Shown in pieces: positions 21,661 to 33,489 of a stretch of 64,000 nucleotides of DNA. The notes beneath the pieces were generated by a model. It saw only the letters and a program-made list of their open reading frames with translations. It searched no databases and was not told the DNA's origin. Position numbers and translations under genes: made by a program. Numbering within the stretch: the first letter of the stretch is position 1; every line of letters begins with the position of its first letter. The stretch lies in contig OZ018326.1 in the NCBI GenBank assembly GCA_963969495.1, positions 177,540,497 through 177,604,496 on the forward strand. Direction: 5' to 3'. The DNA comes from Ceratothoa steindachneri (lineage: Eukaryota; Arthropoda; Malacostraca; Isopoda; Cymothoidae).

Positions 21661-24600
21661 GATGCCAATCTGTCTTTTCAGTTTTCTTTTCTTCGTTTGT
21701 TTAATTTATGACGTGGGTCAATAGTGGGTGAAGAGAGGACACGTGCTCTCCCTTATTCTTCCGTTTAAAAGTAGACACATAGAAATCTTGTGGGGTTATT
21801 TGACCTTGAAGGATATATGGGAATAATGGCCTTGGTTACTATCAGTATTAACACATGAATGCAACTTCCATAAAAAAAAACGATTACATTTTTGAGAAAT
21901 CTAACCATCAAATCTAACAAGGGCTAATTAATCGAAAGTTCGTTCGAAGAGTTGGGAACGGAGATAAAGTAAGGGAAGTTGAAAAGGAGCCGCGAAGCGT
22001 AACTCTAAGTATCAAAACAGCAGATTACTAGGATTCGCTGGAGACAATAGCTCATCTTTCATTTACTTACTCCCGTTCTACAACGGTTTTGTCGAGGGAA
22101 AATAGAAAAGAGCGAAAAGCAAAGAGAGTATGTAAAAGGAATGAATTAGAATTTTGTTTACCGGTGAAATATAATTTATAATTGAAATACGAAATACAAG
22201 TGTGTTATAAGGTCCAGGGTACTTCCAATTTTACATTAATTAATTAGTCAACCTTAAAATTTAAACTCAGATTGTTACTCTTTAAAACCAACATAAAACA
22301 AATTAGGGAATGTTTACTTGGACGAAGGTAGGAGAGAGGAAGGAGTAAGCACGAGATAATTAATAAATAATATCATAGTGTTTCTCTATCACCAGATATA
22401 CATTGAGACAACAATTCATTCATTTCTACCAGCGATCTTGAACGCCATCGATATACGAAGATATTGAAATTGTATCTCTTACTTACGAGGTAAACAGTTC
22501 CCAGAATGATACAGTTCAGGAATCTCGATAATTACTCCTAATATTTCAAACCAATTCGTCCTGTCCTTTAGACGTCAAAGAGCGCACCTAATTACAAATA
22601 GGATTAATGCAATGAATATATGAGAACGTGGTTCCGCATCGAGCTACGAGTATCTTAATTTTATACCTGAGCGGTACAGTAATGTATGTTGGCTTTAAGT
22701 AAATGGTGAAAATAATTTACCGATGAGAAGATAAAAAAATGTAAACTGGGAATATCCGTCCGAAAGATTTTGAAGGAAATTTGTCTAGAAAACCTTGTGT
22801 TAGTTGATTAAATCTGTATGGAGAATACAATTTCTTGGTAGACTCAAGAACTGGAACTGGGGCAATTCTCCCTTTTGAGCCATATATTTAACAATTTTAT
22901 ATCTGGACTACTTCTAGGGGTGAGCAGCGGAAAATCTTTTAAAGATTAAAACACCTTCGTTCTTAGTCGGAACACATTAACGTATATACATTGTCCTTGA
23001 TCCAACTCTCGTGACAGAAATAGTAGCAGAGGTACCTTCACCCATTATGACATCAAGTAGCAGGACACAAGTAAAAGATTTAGAGTGTAAGAACATAAGA
23101 ACGATTCTAGGGGGTTTGTAAATTTATGTTATTTCTAGCGCGTGCTTTCAAGATTTGCTCAATTTTTTTTACCTAAAGAAAACAACTTTCATATTCGTAA
23201 ATCCAAGAAAATTTATAATAACGATATGTTTATTTATACGATGAAATTGTGCAAGGTGTAAAGAGTTTTGTGAATTTACTTGTCATTCTTACAAGTTTTT
23301 AGCACTAGCCTTTCATTAGATAGTAGTAACAAGGAAGAGGAAATTATTTTAAATAATTTAAAAAAAATATAGTTAGTAGATAAAACAAATTAACAAGTAC
23401 TATATAAGGTGAAAATAGAAACGAATTTGTTTGGGAAATAGTTAGTAATCAGAAAGGACTAATTTCCTTGGCTATAGAGGAGGGCACTTCAGTTCTTAAA
23501 TCGAAATTGTTATGCTTTTGTGTGGTAACTTATGCAATATAAAGACACAGGTTGTCTTGATGAAAGATCATTATTCTTCTATCGATTAATACTGGCGATC
23601 TTTCTTAAATTCCTGGATGTAAACTCCAAAATCTTAACAGTAAACCTCTTTAGTGATAGCTTGATTTGAGTTAAGAAGTTCAAAATACACTATGCCTTTC
23701 ACATCCCACCTACACACAAAAGTTTCCTCTGTGAATGATGCCTTGGTTTTGCTTGAGGAATATGATTTTGGCTTGGACTATTCATTGTATAGAACGTTTA
23801 ATAATATCGTACATATCCCACTTTTCGCCTTAAGCAAAGATCCTGCTAAAACATGCCTCACTCTACAGTCTAACAGGTTGTAAGGAATTCAGTGCCCTAA
23901 TTATGCCTATCTCCTCTAAATGACGATGCCTAATGAGATGAATTAAATGTAAATTTCAGCTACTAAGCCGCCTTCAAATTTAGTAGAATAGGATAATATA
24001 AAAACAAACCTGCTTTCGATTATTTCTATCAATAAAAGGCTGCATTATATATTCAATGACCTGTTATAATGACACCCTAGACATTTAGCACTCTAATTAA
24101 TTTATCATACTCTCATACATTTTACTCATCAGCCATTTGAATAGGTTTCAAGATGAAAGGTTAGCTAATGAGTTATTAGTTTATTTGTCTTTCTTTGATA
24201 TTCTGTCAAAAGAGACAATTTTGGCTTTTTCTTCAAAATATCTAAACCAACATAGATAGAGATATATCTTTCATTAGAACCAACCGATGAAAAGATAAAC
24301 TTTGCAATAATTATTATTATTATATGAAGATTAAGTCGTCTAAATCTACTATCTATTTGTGTTGTGAAGATCGAAGGGTATCCCTGCTACTTTATTCTAA
24401 ACCGAAATTTTAAAGTTATTTTTTTAATCACAACCACGTATGTAGTAGTAAAGATATTCCATATGTTAGTTTAAAGCACTAGAAAAATTAAATAAAAAGA
24501 TAGTGCAACATCATAAACGCCTGCAAGAGTGATTTCTGAAGTGTTATGTGGTGTCCAGACTTTCCCCTGTTATTGTTTCCAATGTAAACATCGCGTCAAA

Positions 24601-25737
24601 TATTCGAAAAGTAAGAAATTAATAACTTTCTATGCGCCTAAAAGAGTTCGCTAAAGTAGATGTGCAACGGTTGATTCAGCACAAGCATAGTAGGAAAAAA
24701 CTGTCTAATTCAAACTGCACCTTCATCCTTTCAAAAGCAGGCTGCATCAAAACATTGGATTGATGAATATACTTTTGAGACTTCCGCAACATGCTTTACC
24801 AATATATACAAGTCATGATGAAATACACTCCCTTGCTTTGATATATATACCAGGTAAGTCATAAAAAGGGATGGAACTTCGCGGAATCTAAGTTGACATG
24901 GCATACTTAGGTAAGCATAGACTTTGATTAGGCAGCTAGAAATGTATTTACTTGTTTTGGGTGACAGTGCTGTGTATTTCTGCATTTTTATTTTTGCCAT
25001 ACTATTTTATGAAAACTTCAATTTATAATAATATCGCAGGTTTCTTTATTTGGATGAAAAGTGAATGTATTAGTATTTAAGTTTGTTGATGATCTACCCA
25101 AAAGATCTTTCTTTGGTGAATATATTGATTAGAAGAAACGAAAGACGGTCAAAAACATTATTTTCTCCATCTGAGGAAAAATTTTAGGGTTTTATGTTTA
25201 GGTTGCTCTAAAAAGAGAAGAATAGGTCGTTAGAGCACGATTATCCCAACATAGCGTATGCACAAGCACTTAGAAAAGAATCCAAAGCTACTAGAAAAGT
25301 AGAGGTATCGTCCAATTAGCTGTAGACTAACAAAATTAATCCATGAGATTAGTTGTACTACACATAATCTTGGAACTATTGAAATTCCTGTATCTATGTT
25401 TGATTTTGAAATTAGAATAAATTATATTTATTTAATAAATATGGTGATACCTTTTCAATTTGAAGCAATTTTACTAACTTTACTTAATATATATTTTCAT
25501 TATATATGATAAACTAAATGTCAAATTGATCAAACATAAGTGTTAATAGATAAAAGCGACTAAATTAAAATGTCGTTAGATGGAAGGGGCCTTCAACATA
25601 AGTATTTTAGACTAAACTACCCATAGAAAAAAGTGCAGTAGACCAATATAGTTTAGAAGAAGGGATCGTGTCCCTTCATAAAAGGATTTTTGCCTCAATA
25701 TAACTCTCCACACTAACCTCAAGCACCCAGGTCAAAT
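21661..25737. other. Intergenic AT-rich DNA, no gene seen
   Basis: About 4 kb without a supported gene. The frames at 23692-23883 (plus) and 24731-25000 (minus) have no recognisable motif. A 32-bp string at 23997-24028 is repeated at 61094-61125 with one mismatch. Confidence 0.5.
23997..24028 (+). repeat. Dispersed repeat, copy 1 (with 61094-61125)
   Basis: The core AACAAACCTGCTTTCG and its flanks are shared over 32 bp with one mismatch with a string just before the LINE at 61.1 kb. No larger homologous block is visible on either side. Confidence 0.6.
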
Positions 25738-25940
25738 AAAGTTTGTTAAACTTGAAAATCATTGGAAACCTGCACCCATAAATCTTTTTCTTCGTCCACG
25801 GAGATAAGAATTTGACCACCCATTTCATAGTTAATGGGTGGTAAAGTTAACTATGGAAAGGAGTGGTAATAATCTTATATCCGTGGAAGAAGAAAATATT
25901 TAGGAGCGCGGGTTTCAAATGATTTTATGTTTAACAAAGT
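25738..25940. repeat. 203-bp foldback (long inverted repeat), MITE-like
   Basis: Arms at 25738-25834 and 25847-25940 are near-complementary (my alignment gives roughly 80 percent), with a 12-nt loop. Matching blocks include TTTGTTAAAC, AAAATCATT, GAAACC, TCCACGGA, ATAAGA and CATAGTTAA with their complements. No ORF lies within it. The size and structure fit a palindromic MITE or foldback element; no clear target duplication was found. Confidence 0.8.
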
Positions 25941-25984
25941 GTGACAAAGGGTGTAAGAAGGCGAACCGACTGCATGGATATAAT

Positions 25985-26450
25985 CATACCTCCATATAAA
26001 TATTTAGTAAAGCCAGACCTGGAATACATGCTAAAATTGTAGTCACCTTATACACATGTAAACATCAATAATATGGAAAGAATTCAAAGACGGGATACTA
26101 AACTAATTCCCTCGATTAGAAATAAGTCGTATATCGAAAGATTAAATGTATTAAAACTAGCAACTCTTGAAACTAGGCGATTGCGAGGTGAACTCGAAGT
26201 ATTCAAAAATCAAAATAAATTTGAAAACGTAAATTGGGAGAATTTTTCAAATACGACCATGGTATCACAGGTAACAATAGGTTTAAAACTGAAAGCAAGG
26301 AGGTTTCCAACGACCATAGCTAAAAAATATTTCACCTTTAAAATCATCGATAAATGGAACACATTCCCCACGGAGGTAGTATATGCTAGTAGTGTGAATA
26401 GATTTAAAAATAAAAGGGATGGTTGTTTTGCGAATAATGCTATTGTGTAA
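25985..26450 (+). mobile_element. CR1-type LINE (copy B), C-terminal fragment
   Basis: The peptide starts as YLVKPDLEY, then a stop, then MERIQRRDTKLIPSIRNKSY and LETRRLRGELEVFK, IDKWNTFPTEVV and VNRFKNKRDG. These follow the same order as LVRPHLEYA, LERVQARATKLIS, LETRRLRGQLIEVFK, MWNALPVEVV and FKSRLDKVLKGG of CR1-A. It is 5' truncated just downstream of where the catalytic RT motifs would be, so only the C-terminal part is present. An open frame of 125 codons (26073-26450) remains, but it is not a functional gene. Confidence 0.85.
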
Positions 26451-27659
26451 ATACTGAGCCCTGTTGTGGAGTGAATGTCGCGTAAAATAAGCATTGTGTC
26501 GACAATGTCCAGAGAAGGACTACTAGCATATTTGTATAAAATGTGACTGGCCTTTGAGTTGACTAACTACTCCTTGCAGGTTGCATGTAACGATGTAACT
26601 ATGCCAATATCACCCAAGTGCTACCTCTATCATCGAACTAAAAGGTATTTTACGGTGATGTGATCGTTTTGCACTACAAGAGTATCTTGCTATAGGGTAC
26701 AAGAAGATGGTGTGGCTTAGAACAAATTAATTTGAAAATTGCTCCATGGTCAGAAAATCCTCGGATTTTAAACTATGGAGGAGGATTTAATAAAAGGCAA
26801 AGCTTTATATTTTGGGGAAATATCCGAACATTATTGAAACAGAATAAAGACACAATCACAAAAAATCTGGAGTTTGGTTTGATATCCCACACACAAGAGT
26901 AATTTGCAGAATTCATGCAGAAAAAGATCTCTAGAGTAAATATTGTCTTAGCCAAGAAATTTGAATTTGATGCGGAAAAAGTTTCGAAATTTATATTTTT
27001 ATTTTTATACTGCAATATAAACATGCGAAACGCTTACCTATATAATCTGAGCCAGTTAAGATTGGAAACCGCAAAGTTCGTATCAACTAAATTCTTTCTT
27101 TAATTATAATTTCATGCTTAGTCAATTAAATATTTAAATTACTTTCTTCGTGCTTTACGATGATCTTGATTTTAAAGTCTTCTATACGAAGTTCTCTACT
27201 GGTTGAACATGTTTACTATGGATAGGTTTTGATTACCTTTCCATACAAAATCTTTTTGTATGGAGGCCTCATCCTCTTAAAAACATGAAAAAAACAAAAT
27301 ATATTTGAAATAAATTTGCGAACAGTTTGTGCCATTCATGAAATACTACTTGGAAAGCATATTCCAGTGCTCCCAGTTATTTAAGAGTATTTTTTTTTAT
27401 CATCTCTTTAACTTATGTTAGGCCACATGATCCTAAATATAAGAAAGGTCGAGCTTGAATATTCAGACGCCGTCGTCTATGCGGATTTATTTATGTATGC
27501 TATTCGGAAATCAAGATTCGTATGAAATTAAAACAAGTCTAAATTGAACAAAATATTTGTACCTAATAAACGTAGGCATTTCATGTTCAAATTATCGTAT
27601 ACAATCCGGATTTATTATGATATCGGTCATACAATTAACCAGTGAGGAGTACCTGATTT
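26451..27659. other. Intergenic AT-rich DNA, no gene seen
   Basis: No supported feature. Small frames near 26773-27103 overlap on opposite strands and lack motifs. Confidence 0.5.
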
Positions 27660-27870
27660 TCTCAATTTAACACCAATTTTAGAACACTTCCCATCCTGAA
27701 CATTCATTCGCCTTGGGTAGGTAGTCGATAAACCTCCAAGCTATTATATCGAAGCAGATTTATATATCTCGACACGTGAGCGGATCAATTTGGCCGAATA
27801 TTAGAACCATCTTTCTTGGCAATCGGCTTTACTGCCCAGATGCACTAAATTTCGGTATGGAAATGATAGG
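27660..27870 (-). pseudogene. Possible Ty3/gypsy RT fragment (weak)
   Basis: The minus strand reads WAVKPIAKKDGS, then after a stop and about 30 residues VYRLPTQGE and, in another frame, GKCSKIGV. This order resembles the start of a gypsy RT (WA.PI..V.KKDG ... YPLPT.E ... G..FSKIDL). Conservation is low and frames differ, so this is tentative. It could be a remnant of the gypsy element seen at 30.8-31.6 kb. Confidence 0.3.
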
Positions 27871-29740
27871 AAGCGGCTCGTTGAATAAAGGCTTGTAGAA
27901 TTCAATTATGAGCGATGGAAACAGTTCAGCCACATTTTTTTATCTAAATAATGAGGGAAGCAGAGAATAAAGTACCATTAGATCTGTAATAATGCAAATT
28001 AAATAACTTTTCCCTCTCTCCATATTGTAAGAGTGTTAATATTTTTTAAATCTCGGTTCAATAATAACACACAAATATCGCATGAGCCAATCTTTTACGG
28101 GATTAACTCGAAACACCCAGAATAAACAGTTATGCTAGTGTATTCCATTTACTGCCTGAATTAACGCAAAGATGTAACGAGCAGGTGGTTCTATCTTCAT
28201 AACTTAGGTTATAAAGTGTTGGTCCATAATTCACCGGAAAAAGATATTGACCATCTATTTAAATTTGTCCCTACCAAACTAGAAGACGTAGGTAAATTGC
28301 TATTCTCTATTGAGCTCTAGGAAAATTTATGGATTAGCAACATGTTTCGGGAACTTATACATTTATATTGCGTTCAAATGACTGATAAACTCTTCTAAAA
28401 TCGAAAAACTGAATGGAACTCTAAAAAAATCTTAGGAAAGCTTGAAACAAGTTTAATAATACTTAATACATTGCTTTGTAAGTTTTCTTTGCCTCGGTTA
28501 CTTAGTTGAGTCAAATATGACACTAAATTCAATTCTCTATCAGAACATATGAAAAAAAACCTGAATCATTTTGTATCCAAGAATATAATGACAGTATTAT
28601 AATCCTGAATTTTTTAATAGACTGTATTAAAATTGTCCGAGTTCTAAATAACATGTTGAAGTCAGTGCCGAGTGTATGTAATATGGACCAAATGAATTAG
28701 AAAATTAGGTGTAGACTGGGTGTCGCAAATGAGGTGTAAGACGTGATTCTTTTATGAGAGTTTCTTATCGAAGATAATACCTAGAAAACTCACATATTAC
28801 TTCGCCAGTAATAGGTATATAAATATAAATAAACTTGGGATATGGGCAAGGAAGAAAGGGGTCATATAAATACTTGTAGTGATATGAGTAAAGTCTATGA
28901 GAAGTAGCAAACTGGACAGCTGCAGAGGTGTATATTTAGACTTGTCTGACAACCGTGCGAAGAGATCTACCTTATTAGAAAAAGAATGACGTGCTTTACC
29001 CGATGAGGGGTGGGCGTGACTTGGCTGGTTTTCCTGCTACGCCACGAATACATATCCAGGCGGAGTAGGCAATAAATAGGTCTCCAGCCGGAGTAGCGGG
29101 GCCCATACAAAGGGGGTTCCTCAATGGTTCTTTAAAAAAATGATGACTGGGTCCATGAACCTCTACTACGGTAATGATGCTCATTGTGATTTGGCAGATT
29201 GCATAGGGAGGAGATAAACATAGAGCGCTACCTGCGAGTGCTACAATGTGTGTCAATTATAAGAGAATTTGACTTGGAAGGCCGGTAAAATTTACTCTGG
29301 TTTGTAGCAGAAGCCCAAAGCTTTGGCTAGTGATTTGATTTTCAAAGAGAACTAGGGCCCAAATTCAGTTGACACTTGGTTGGAATCGCAGTAAAGGTAT
29401 CAAAATATATTTTTCGTCGTATGACCGGGTGTATGCCGTTATTCGCACACTGGCCCACTGGCCGACGGAAATTAAGGCCCCATCTCTGGATGGCTCTAAG
29501 AGTGCTTTGAATACACAGTTGCAAGGCCAAGAGAAGAAATATTAAAACACGGCTACTCAAATATACTTTGATATGACTAAAGTTTACATATACAAATAGG
29601 GTAAGTTAAATGGCAATGCAATTAAATATTAACGGTTCATTGCTAAGATGATTAACACTATCAATTAGGTTTGAACTGAGGGATTATAAATTTAGTAATG
29701 ATTTTATAATTATACAAGTTCTAGAGCAAAGGAGATACTT
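27871..29740. other. Intergenic AT-rich DNA with an unrecognised ORF
   Basis: Mostly AT-rich. The block at about 28995-29290 is richer in GC and carries an open minus-strand frame of 86 codons (28996-29256) with VVEVHGPSHHFFKEPLRNPL and GVAGKPAKSRPPLIG. I do not recognise a domain. It could be part of an unclassified repeat or a host exon. Confidence 0.35.
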
Positions 29741-29743
29741 GAG

Positions 29744-30789
29744 GTTCGACGCGATAAAGGTGGAAGGAGCGTAACGATGCGGGGGTTAAATCCCTTTTAC
29801 CTTGACCTGCGGCGAGTAGGACCAGGTATGTAAGTTTGACCTTGAACTTGTGGGCATATCACGGGACGCCCAATTTAAGTTCGTAAAACTGAAGTTGTGG
29901 GAGGGAGAGGGACTCTTATACTTAAGAAGCAAACGGATGGTGCTTTGGGGATGACTTTTCCGATCCTAAAAATCCGAATACGTGGTGAGAAGGATTGAAG
30001 CGCACCTAACTATCTCCACGCACAACACTGAGTGACGACTAGCTCTTCCTTGGCTCTTCTACAATCACTCAATTCTTCTCTGGACGAGAATGTAGTCGAT
30101 TCCCTCTCGACTAACAAAGACGTTAAGACTAACGTACTGGACGGCGGCTTCAGACACAATCTGCAACTGAATTCTAAACTGTCGATTATATACCCCAAAA
30201 ATATCTAGACGGAGAAAGAGATTCATCGCCAACAGACTTCCTTAATTGCCTTGTGTCGCGATAAGGTTCTATAGCGCGAAGTCGCGATGCCCACTTAATG
30301 GTCTTTCCATTGTTCTAGTTTTCGCAGTATAGGCAGACGAATTTCGAGCGGTCAACGGCAAACTAGGGAAGTCAGGGGGCGGGAAAGGGGGATTCTTTCT
30401 CTCTCTTAATCTTCCCCACTCCTCCCTTTCAGGAAAATATTTTTTTCACCCACCAGAGGGTTGCGAAAAATAATGTCTCGAACTAATTTTTCTTCAAGGT
30501 GGAGATGCAATAAAAATTGAATTAGCGCAACGAAATACAAACAAAATTCGAACATGAGCGGGGTTATCAAATAATAATAATTACTTCAGACTATACGCAC
30601 AGGGACAAAAAAAAACCCAAACTCCACAAATCAAAATTAAGCTATATCACACATTGAGTATCTAAATAAATGAAAAAAGATGAACCATTATTAAAGACGC
30701 ACTACAACTGAGGATAATTATACAACACTTTAAACAATTAAACTATAAAAATAAAACAAATTAACAAACATATTTACAAGGAGATATGC
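29744..30789 (-). mobile_element. LTR-like sequence beside the gypsy remnant
   Basis: On the minus strand this lies downstream of the RNase H remnant, where integrase (absent) and the 3' LTR are expected. The minus strand contains a TATA-like GGGGTATATAATCGA near 30180-30197 and two boundaries of the type TTATCGCG(A/T)C, near 30254 and 29755. Either could be the LTR end: minus-strand ...TCGCGACA at 30254, or ...CGAACCTCA at 29745. The two solo-LTR-like elements at 45.2 and 57.1 kb also end in CGACA on this strand. Exact LTR limits cannot be fixed by eye. Confidence 0.45.
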
Positions 30790-31560
30790 TAATGGTATCT
30801 TTAATTTGTGGCAATAGGGTCTTCTAGAGGATTTCTACTTAAACTATCCGCTAAACGATTTTGAGTACCCTTGATATACACAATTACAGAATTGATATTC
30901 CATGAACAACAGACCCCAACGCATTAGTCGTCCATTTTGACTACTCTTTAAATTACCAAGGTACGACAATGGCTTATGATCTCACTCAATTACAATTTCG
31001 GTTCCTATAAGGTACATTCTAAAATGTCAAATCGACCATACTATAGCTAACGCCTCAAGTTCAATGGTGGCGTAAGCCTTTCGCGGACAGACAGCTTTCT
31101 GCTCGCATACGAAACCAGATATCGACTTCCATTGTTTTAATACTGCATGAGGTCACCACTTATACAATCACGAGAAGCATCAGTACGAATCCCAAACGTT
31201 TTGTTCGGATTCGGGAGTCTCTAAATAGGAGCAGAGATCAGTTTCTTCTTCAGCTGGTTAAAGCAAGACACCGCGAGGGGAGTCTAACTGACAAGGGTCG
31301 GGTCCCGTTTTCTTTAACATATTATTAAGGGGTGATACTATAGTGGCGAAATTGGGATCGAAGCGCCTGTAAAATGAAACAGAACCCAGAATGCCCGCAG
31401 CTTCTTCTTCGTCCGGGAAAGCGGCATTTCAGCTATGGCTTTAAATTTGTCTTCTTGGGGAACAATCTGGTTATTTCAGATCTTAAAACCAAGATATTTA
31501 ATCGTATCATATGTGAAATGACACTTCAAAGGGACTATCGTGAGTCCGTGCGCGCAAACG
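30790..31560 (-). pseudogene. Ty3/gypsy RT C-terminus and RNase H remnant
   Basis: Minus-strand translation across several frames gives KCHFTYDTIKYLGFKI and QIVPQEDKFKAIAEMP (end of the RT palm and connection, about 31530-31410), TGPDPCQ, then the RNase H domain: IRTDAS (about 31187-31170, first catalytic Asp), GFVCEQKAVCPRKAYATIE with the catalytic Glu, LEALAIVWSI, HFRMYLIGTEIVIE, DHKPLSYLGNLKSS (the DHKPL box) and RLMRWGLL. This is the classical order of a Ty3/gypsy pol. Many stops and indels are present; protease, most of RT and integrase are missing. The frame ends near 30805. Confidence 0.85.
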
Positions 31561-32259
31561 GATTAACAAAGCGCGAAGGAACCAGGACTCGATTAATGGG
31601 GCGGAGGGAGATCTTGACTGCATTCGGGAATAAACGGTATAGATTAAGAAGGGTGCTTAAGGAGGCACGGTTTTTTGTGGAAAGTTCATGGGGTTTAGGA
31701 GTGACAGGAAAGGGAGCTGGAAATGAGAAGAAGATGAAGTTGCGAAGGGTGTTGAGGAAAGAGCATTGTGTGATTATAAAGAGACCGGAGGTAAGGGAGA
31801 TCCAAGTGTGTAAGGGGATATGATTGTGTTACGTCGCAGAAGACGTAGTGGTTGATATCAGAGTGTGGGAGTTTTTTAGCAAAGGCAATAGGGGTTACTG
31901 AATGGTCCATATTCGTTATCAGGTCGTTTACCCATTTAAAGACAGTGGAAATATTAAAAAATGAGGACCACGGACACGTTGACACTCTTGCAGTCGTAAT
32001 CACCCCATAAATCGCTTCACCCGGGGTCACGGGGTCCGAACGCAAGAGGAAAGCATTTCATACCCAGGAATATTATACCGGGACCCCATTTGGGGATTCA
32101 AACCTTCCGGCGAGGTATGGCGTAAATGGGCAAAAATTGAATAGAAGCAGTAGGGAAAAAGGAGCAGGATTTTTAAAAATTAATAAAAAAATAAAAACGA
32201 AAGGATGGAATGTAATGTTAAAATTCCGCCGGTTCACAAGCCAACCTGATATCCCGATC
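31561..32259. other. Unclassified, moderately GC-rich block
   Basis: Overlapping open frames occur on both strands (31374-31823 plus; 31695-32045 minus), but neither shows a known motif. The homology to gypsy RT stops abruptly near 31555. It may be the inner part of the same element or an unrelated insertion. Confidence 0.35.
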
Positions 32260-32477
32260 TTTTGAAGAGAACGAGTTGTTATTTGCACGTTTCCAGAAGC
32301 TCCTTTTTCACTCACTGGGTTTATTGGAGCAGATGAGGATTCGCTCCCAAGTTCTCAAGGTGAGGACCTTGAGAATGTGGGAGCCAATCCTCATCTAGCT
32401 CAAGAAAGGCTGCGAGTGAAGAGGGACCTTCTGGACTCGTCCCAATATAAAAACGCTATTCAAGAAAGCTCTTCAAT
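32260..32477. repeat. Long palindrome (foldback) of about 200 bp
   Basis: The inner arms 32331-32361 and 32366-32396 match at 28 of 31 positions around a 4-nt loop (GAGG). Pairing continues outward: TCCAGAAG, TTCACTC, TTG and AGC blocks on the left find complements at 32397-32438, and weaker similarity (GAAGAG, ACG) reaches about 32265 and 32472. No ORF is centred on it. The structure fits a palindromic MITE or foldback element. Confidence 0.8.
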
Positions 32478-33489
32478 TACATCTTTCTTATCCTAACTTA
32501 AAAATGCTTCAAATATTAATTGAGATTGATCGTGCTATTCATTTACTGTAATAATTTTAAAAATTAAATCCAGATTTTTACGTTTAATTATCCCGAATCA
32601 TGAAATCGAAAAAAACTATCATTACATTATTTTCCAAAAGAAATTAGAAAAAATTTAATTTAATAATATTTTATATCATTAATTTAGTTTCGAATTTAAC
32701 TGAATTTTATTCTTCATCCAATATTATTTTGATATATTTAAAATGTAAATATTTTCAATTAATCAAGTTGCATATAAAGGCAACTAGAGAATTAAAAAAT
32801 TAACAATCTCCTTTTGATTTTTGATATTATGATGGAACGACGCATATATGTGAGGCATGACAAGTTATATGTTGTACCGCACGCATGGGGATGTTTGTAA
32901 CATAAACAATCTTGCTGCGGCTGACATCAGGAGAATTGTGTGTCCTGCTGACCTGCAGGAGGATTAGTGGCTATCTCATATATCTTCTACACAAATTCAC
33001 TCTTCCAACTTCAACACTTTCTTTACAAATGTGTAGGTTATACAACACTTCCAGCCTTGGGTTAATTTGAGAAAAGTATAGTTAATAGATAGGTACCTAA
33101 ATCTTTGTTATTGACAGGCTCTGCAGAGATACTTAGAACCATTATCAAGCTTGCTTTTTTAAGACCAGGGAATTTAGGAAATTTGCTGAAATTTTAAATA
33201 ATGCAAAAATTAAACATTCAGATCAAGATTATTTTTTTAACATGTACATAAATATCCAAGTCAATATCCCTTATAATGCATTAACTCCATCTTTCATATC
33301 CATTTCTATAAAAAGCATGACACCGAAAATTAAATCACCTCTCTCTTTTAAAGAAAGAGAAGATAAAAAAAGGATCTTGGTATCTTTATTCTCTTCTTAT
33401 GAAGAAAGTTTGATCATCCCGTCGACCAGAGCCAAGTAAGTGAAATATTTATATTAATTGATGAGTAAAAATTTTCTTACGCTTTGAAT
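32478..33489. other. AT-rich DNA, no gene seen
   Basis: Very AT-rich, with one 65-codon plus frame (33242-33439) lacking motifs. Confidence 0.5.

Noticed and set aside
31374..31823. 149-codon plus-strand frame
   Set aside because: Its first half is antisense to the gypsy RT remnant and the rest has no recognisable domain.
32080..32105. B-box-like string GGTTTGAATCCCC on the minus strand
   Set aside because: No A box at a proper distance and no cloverleaf can be drawn, so it is not a tRNA gene.
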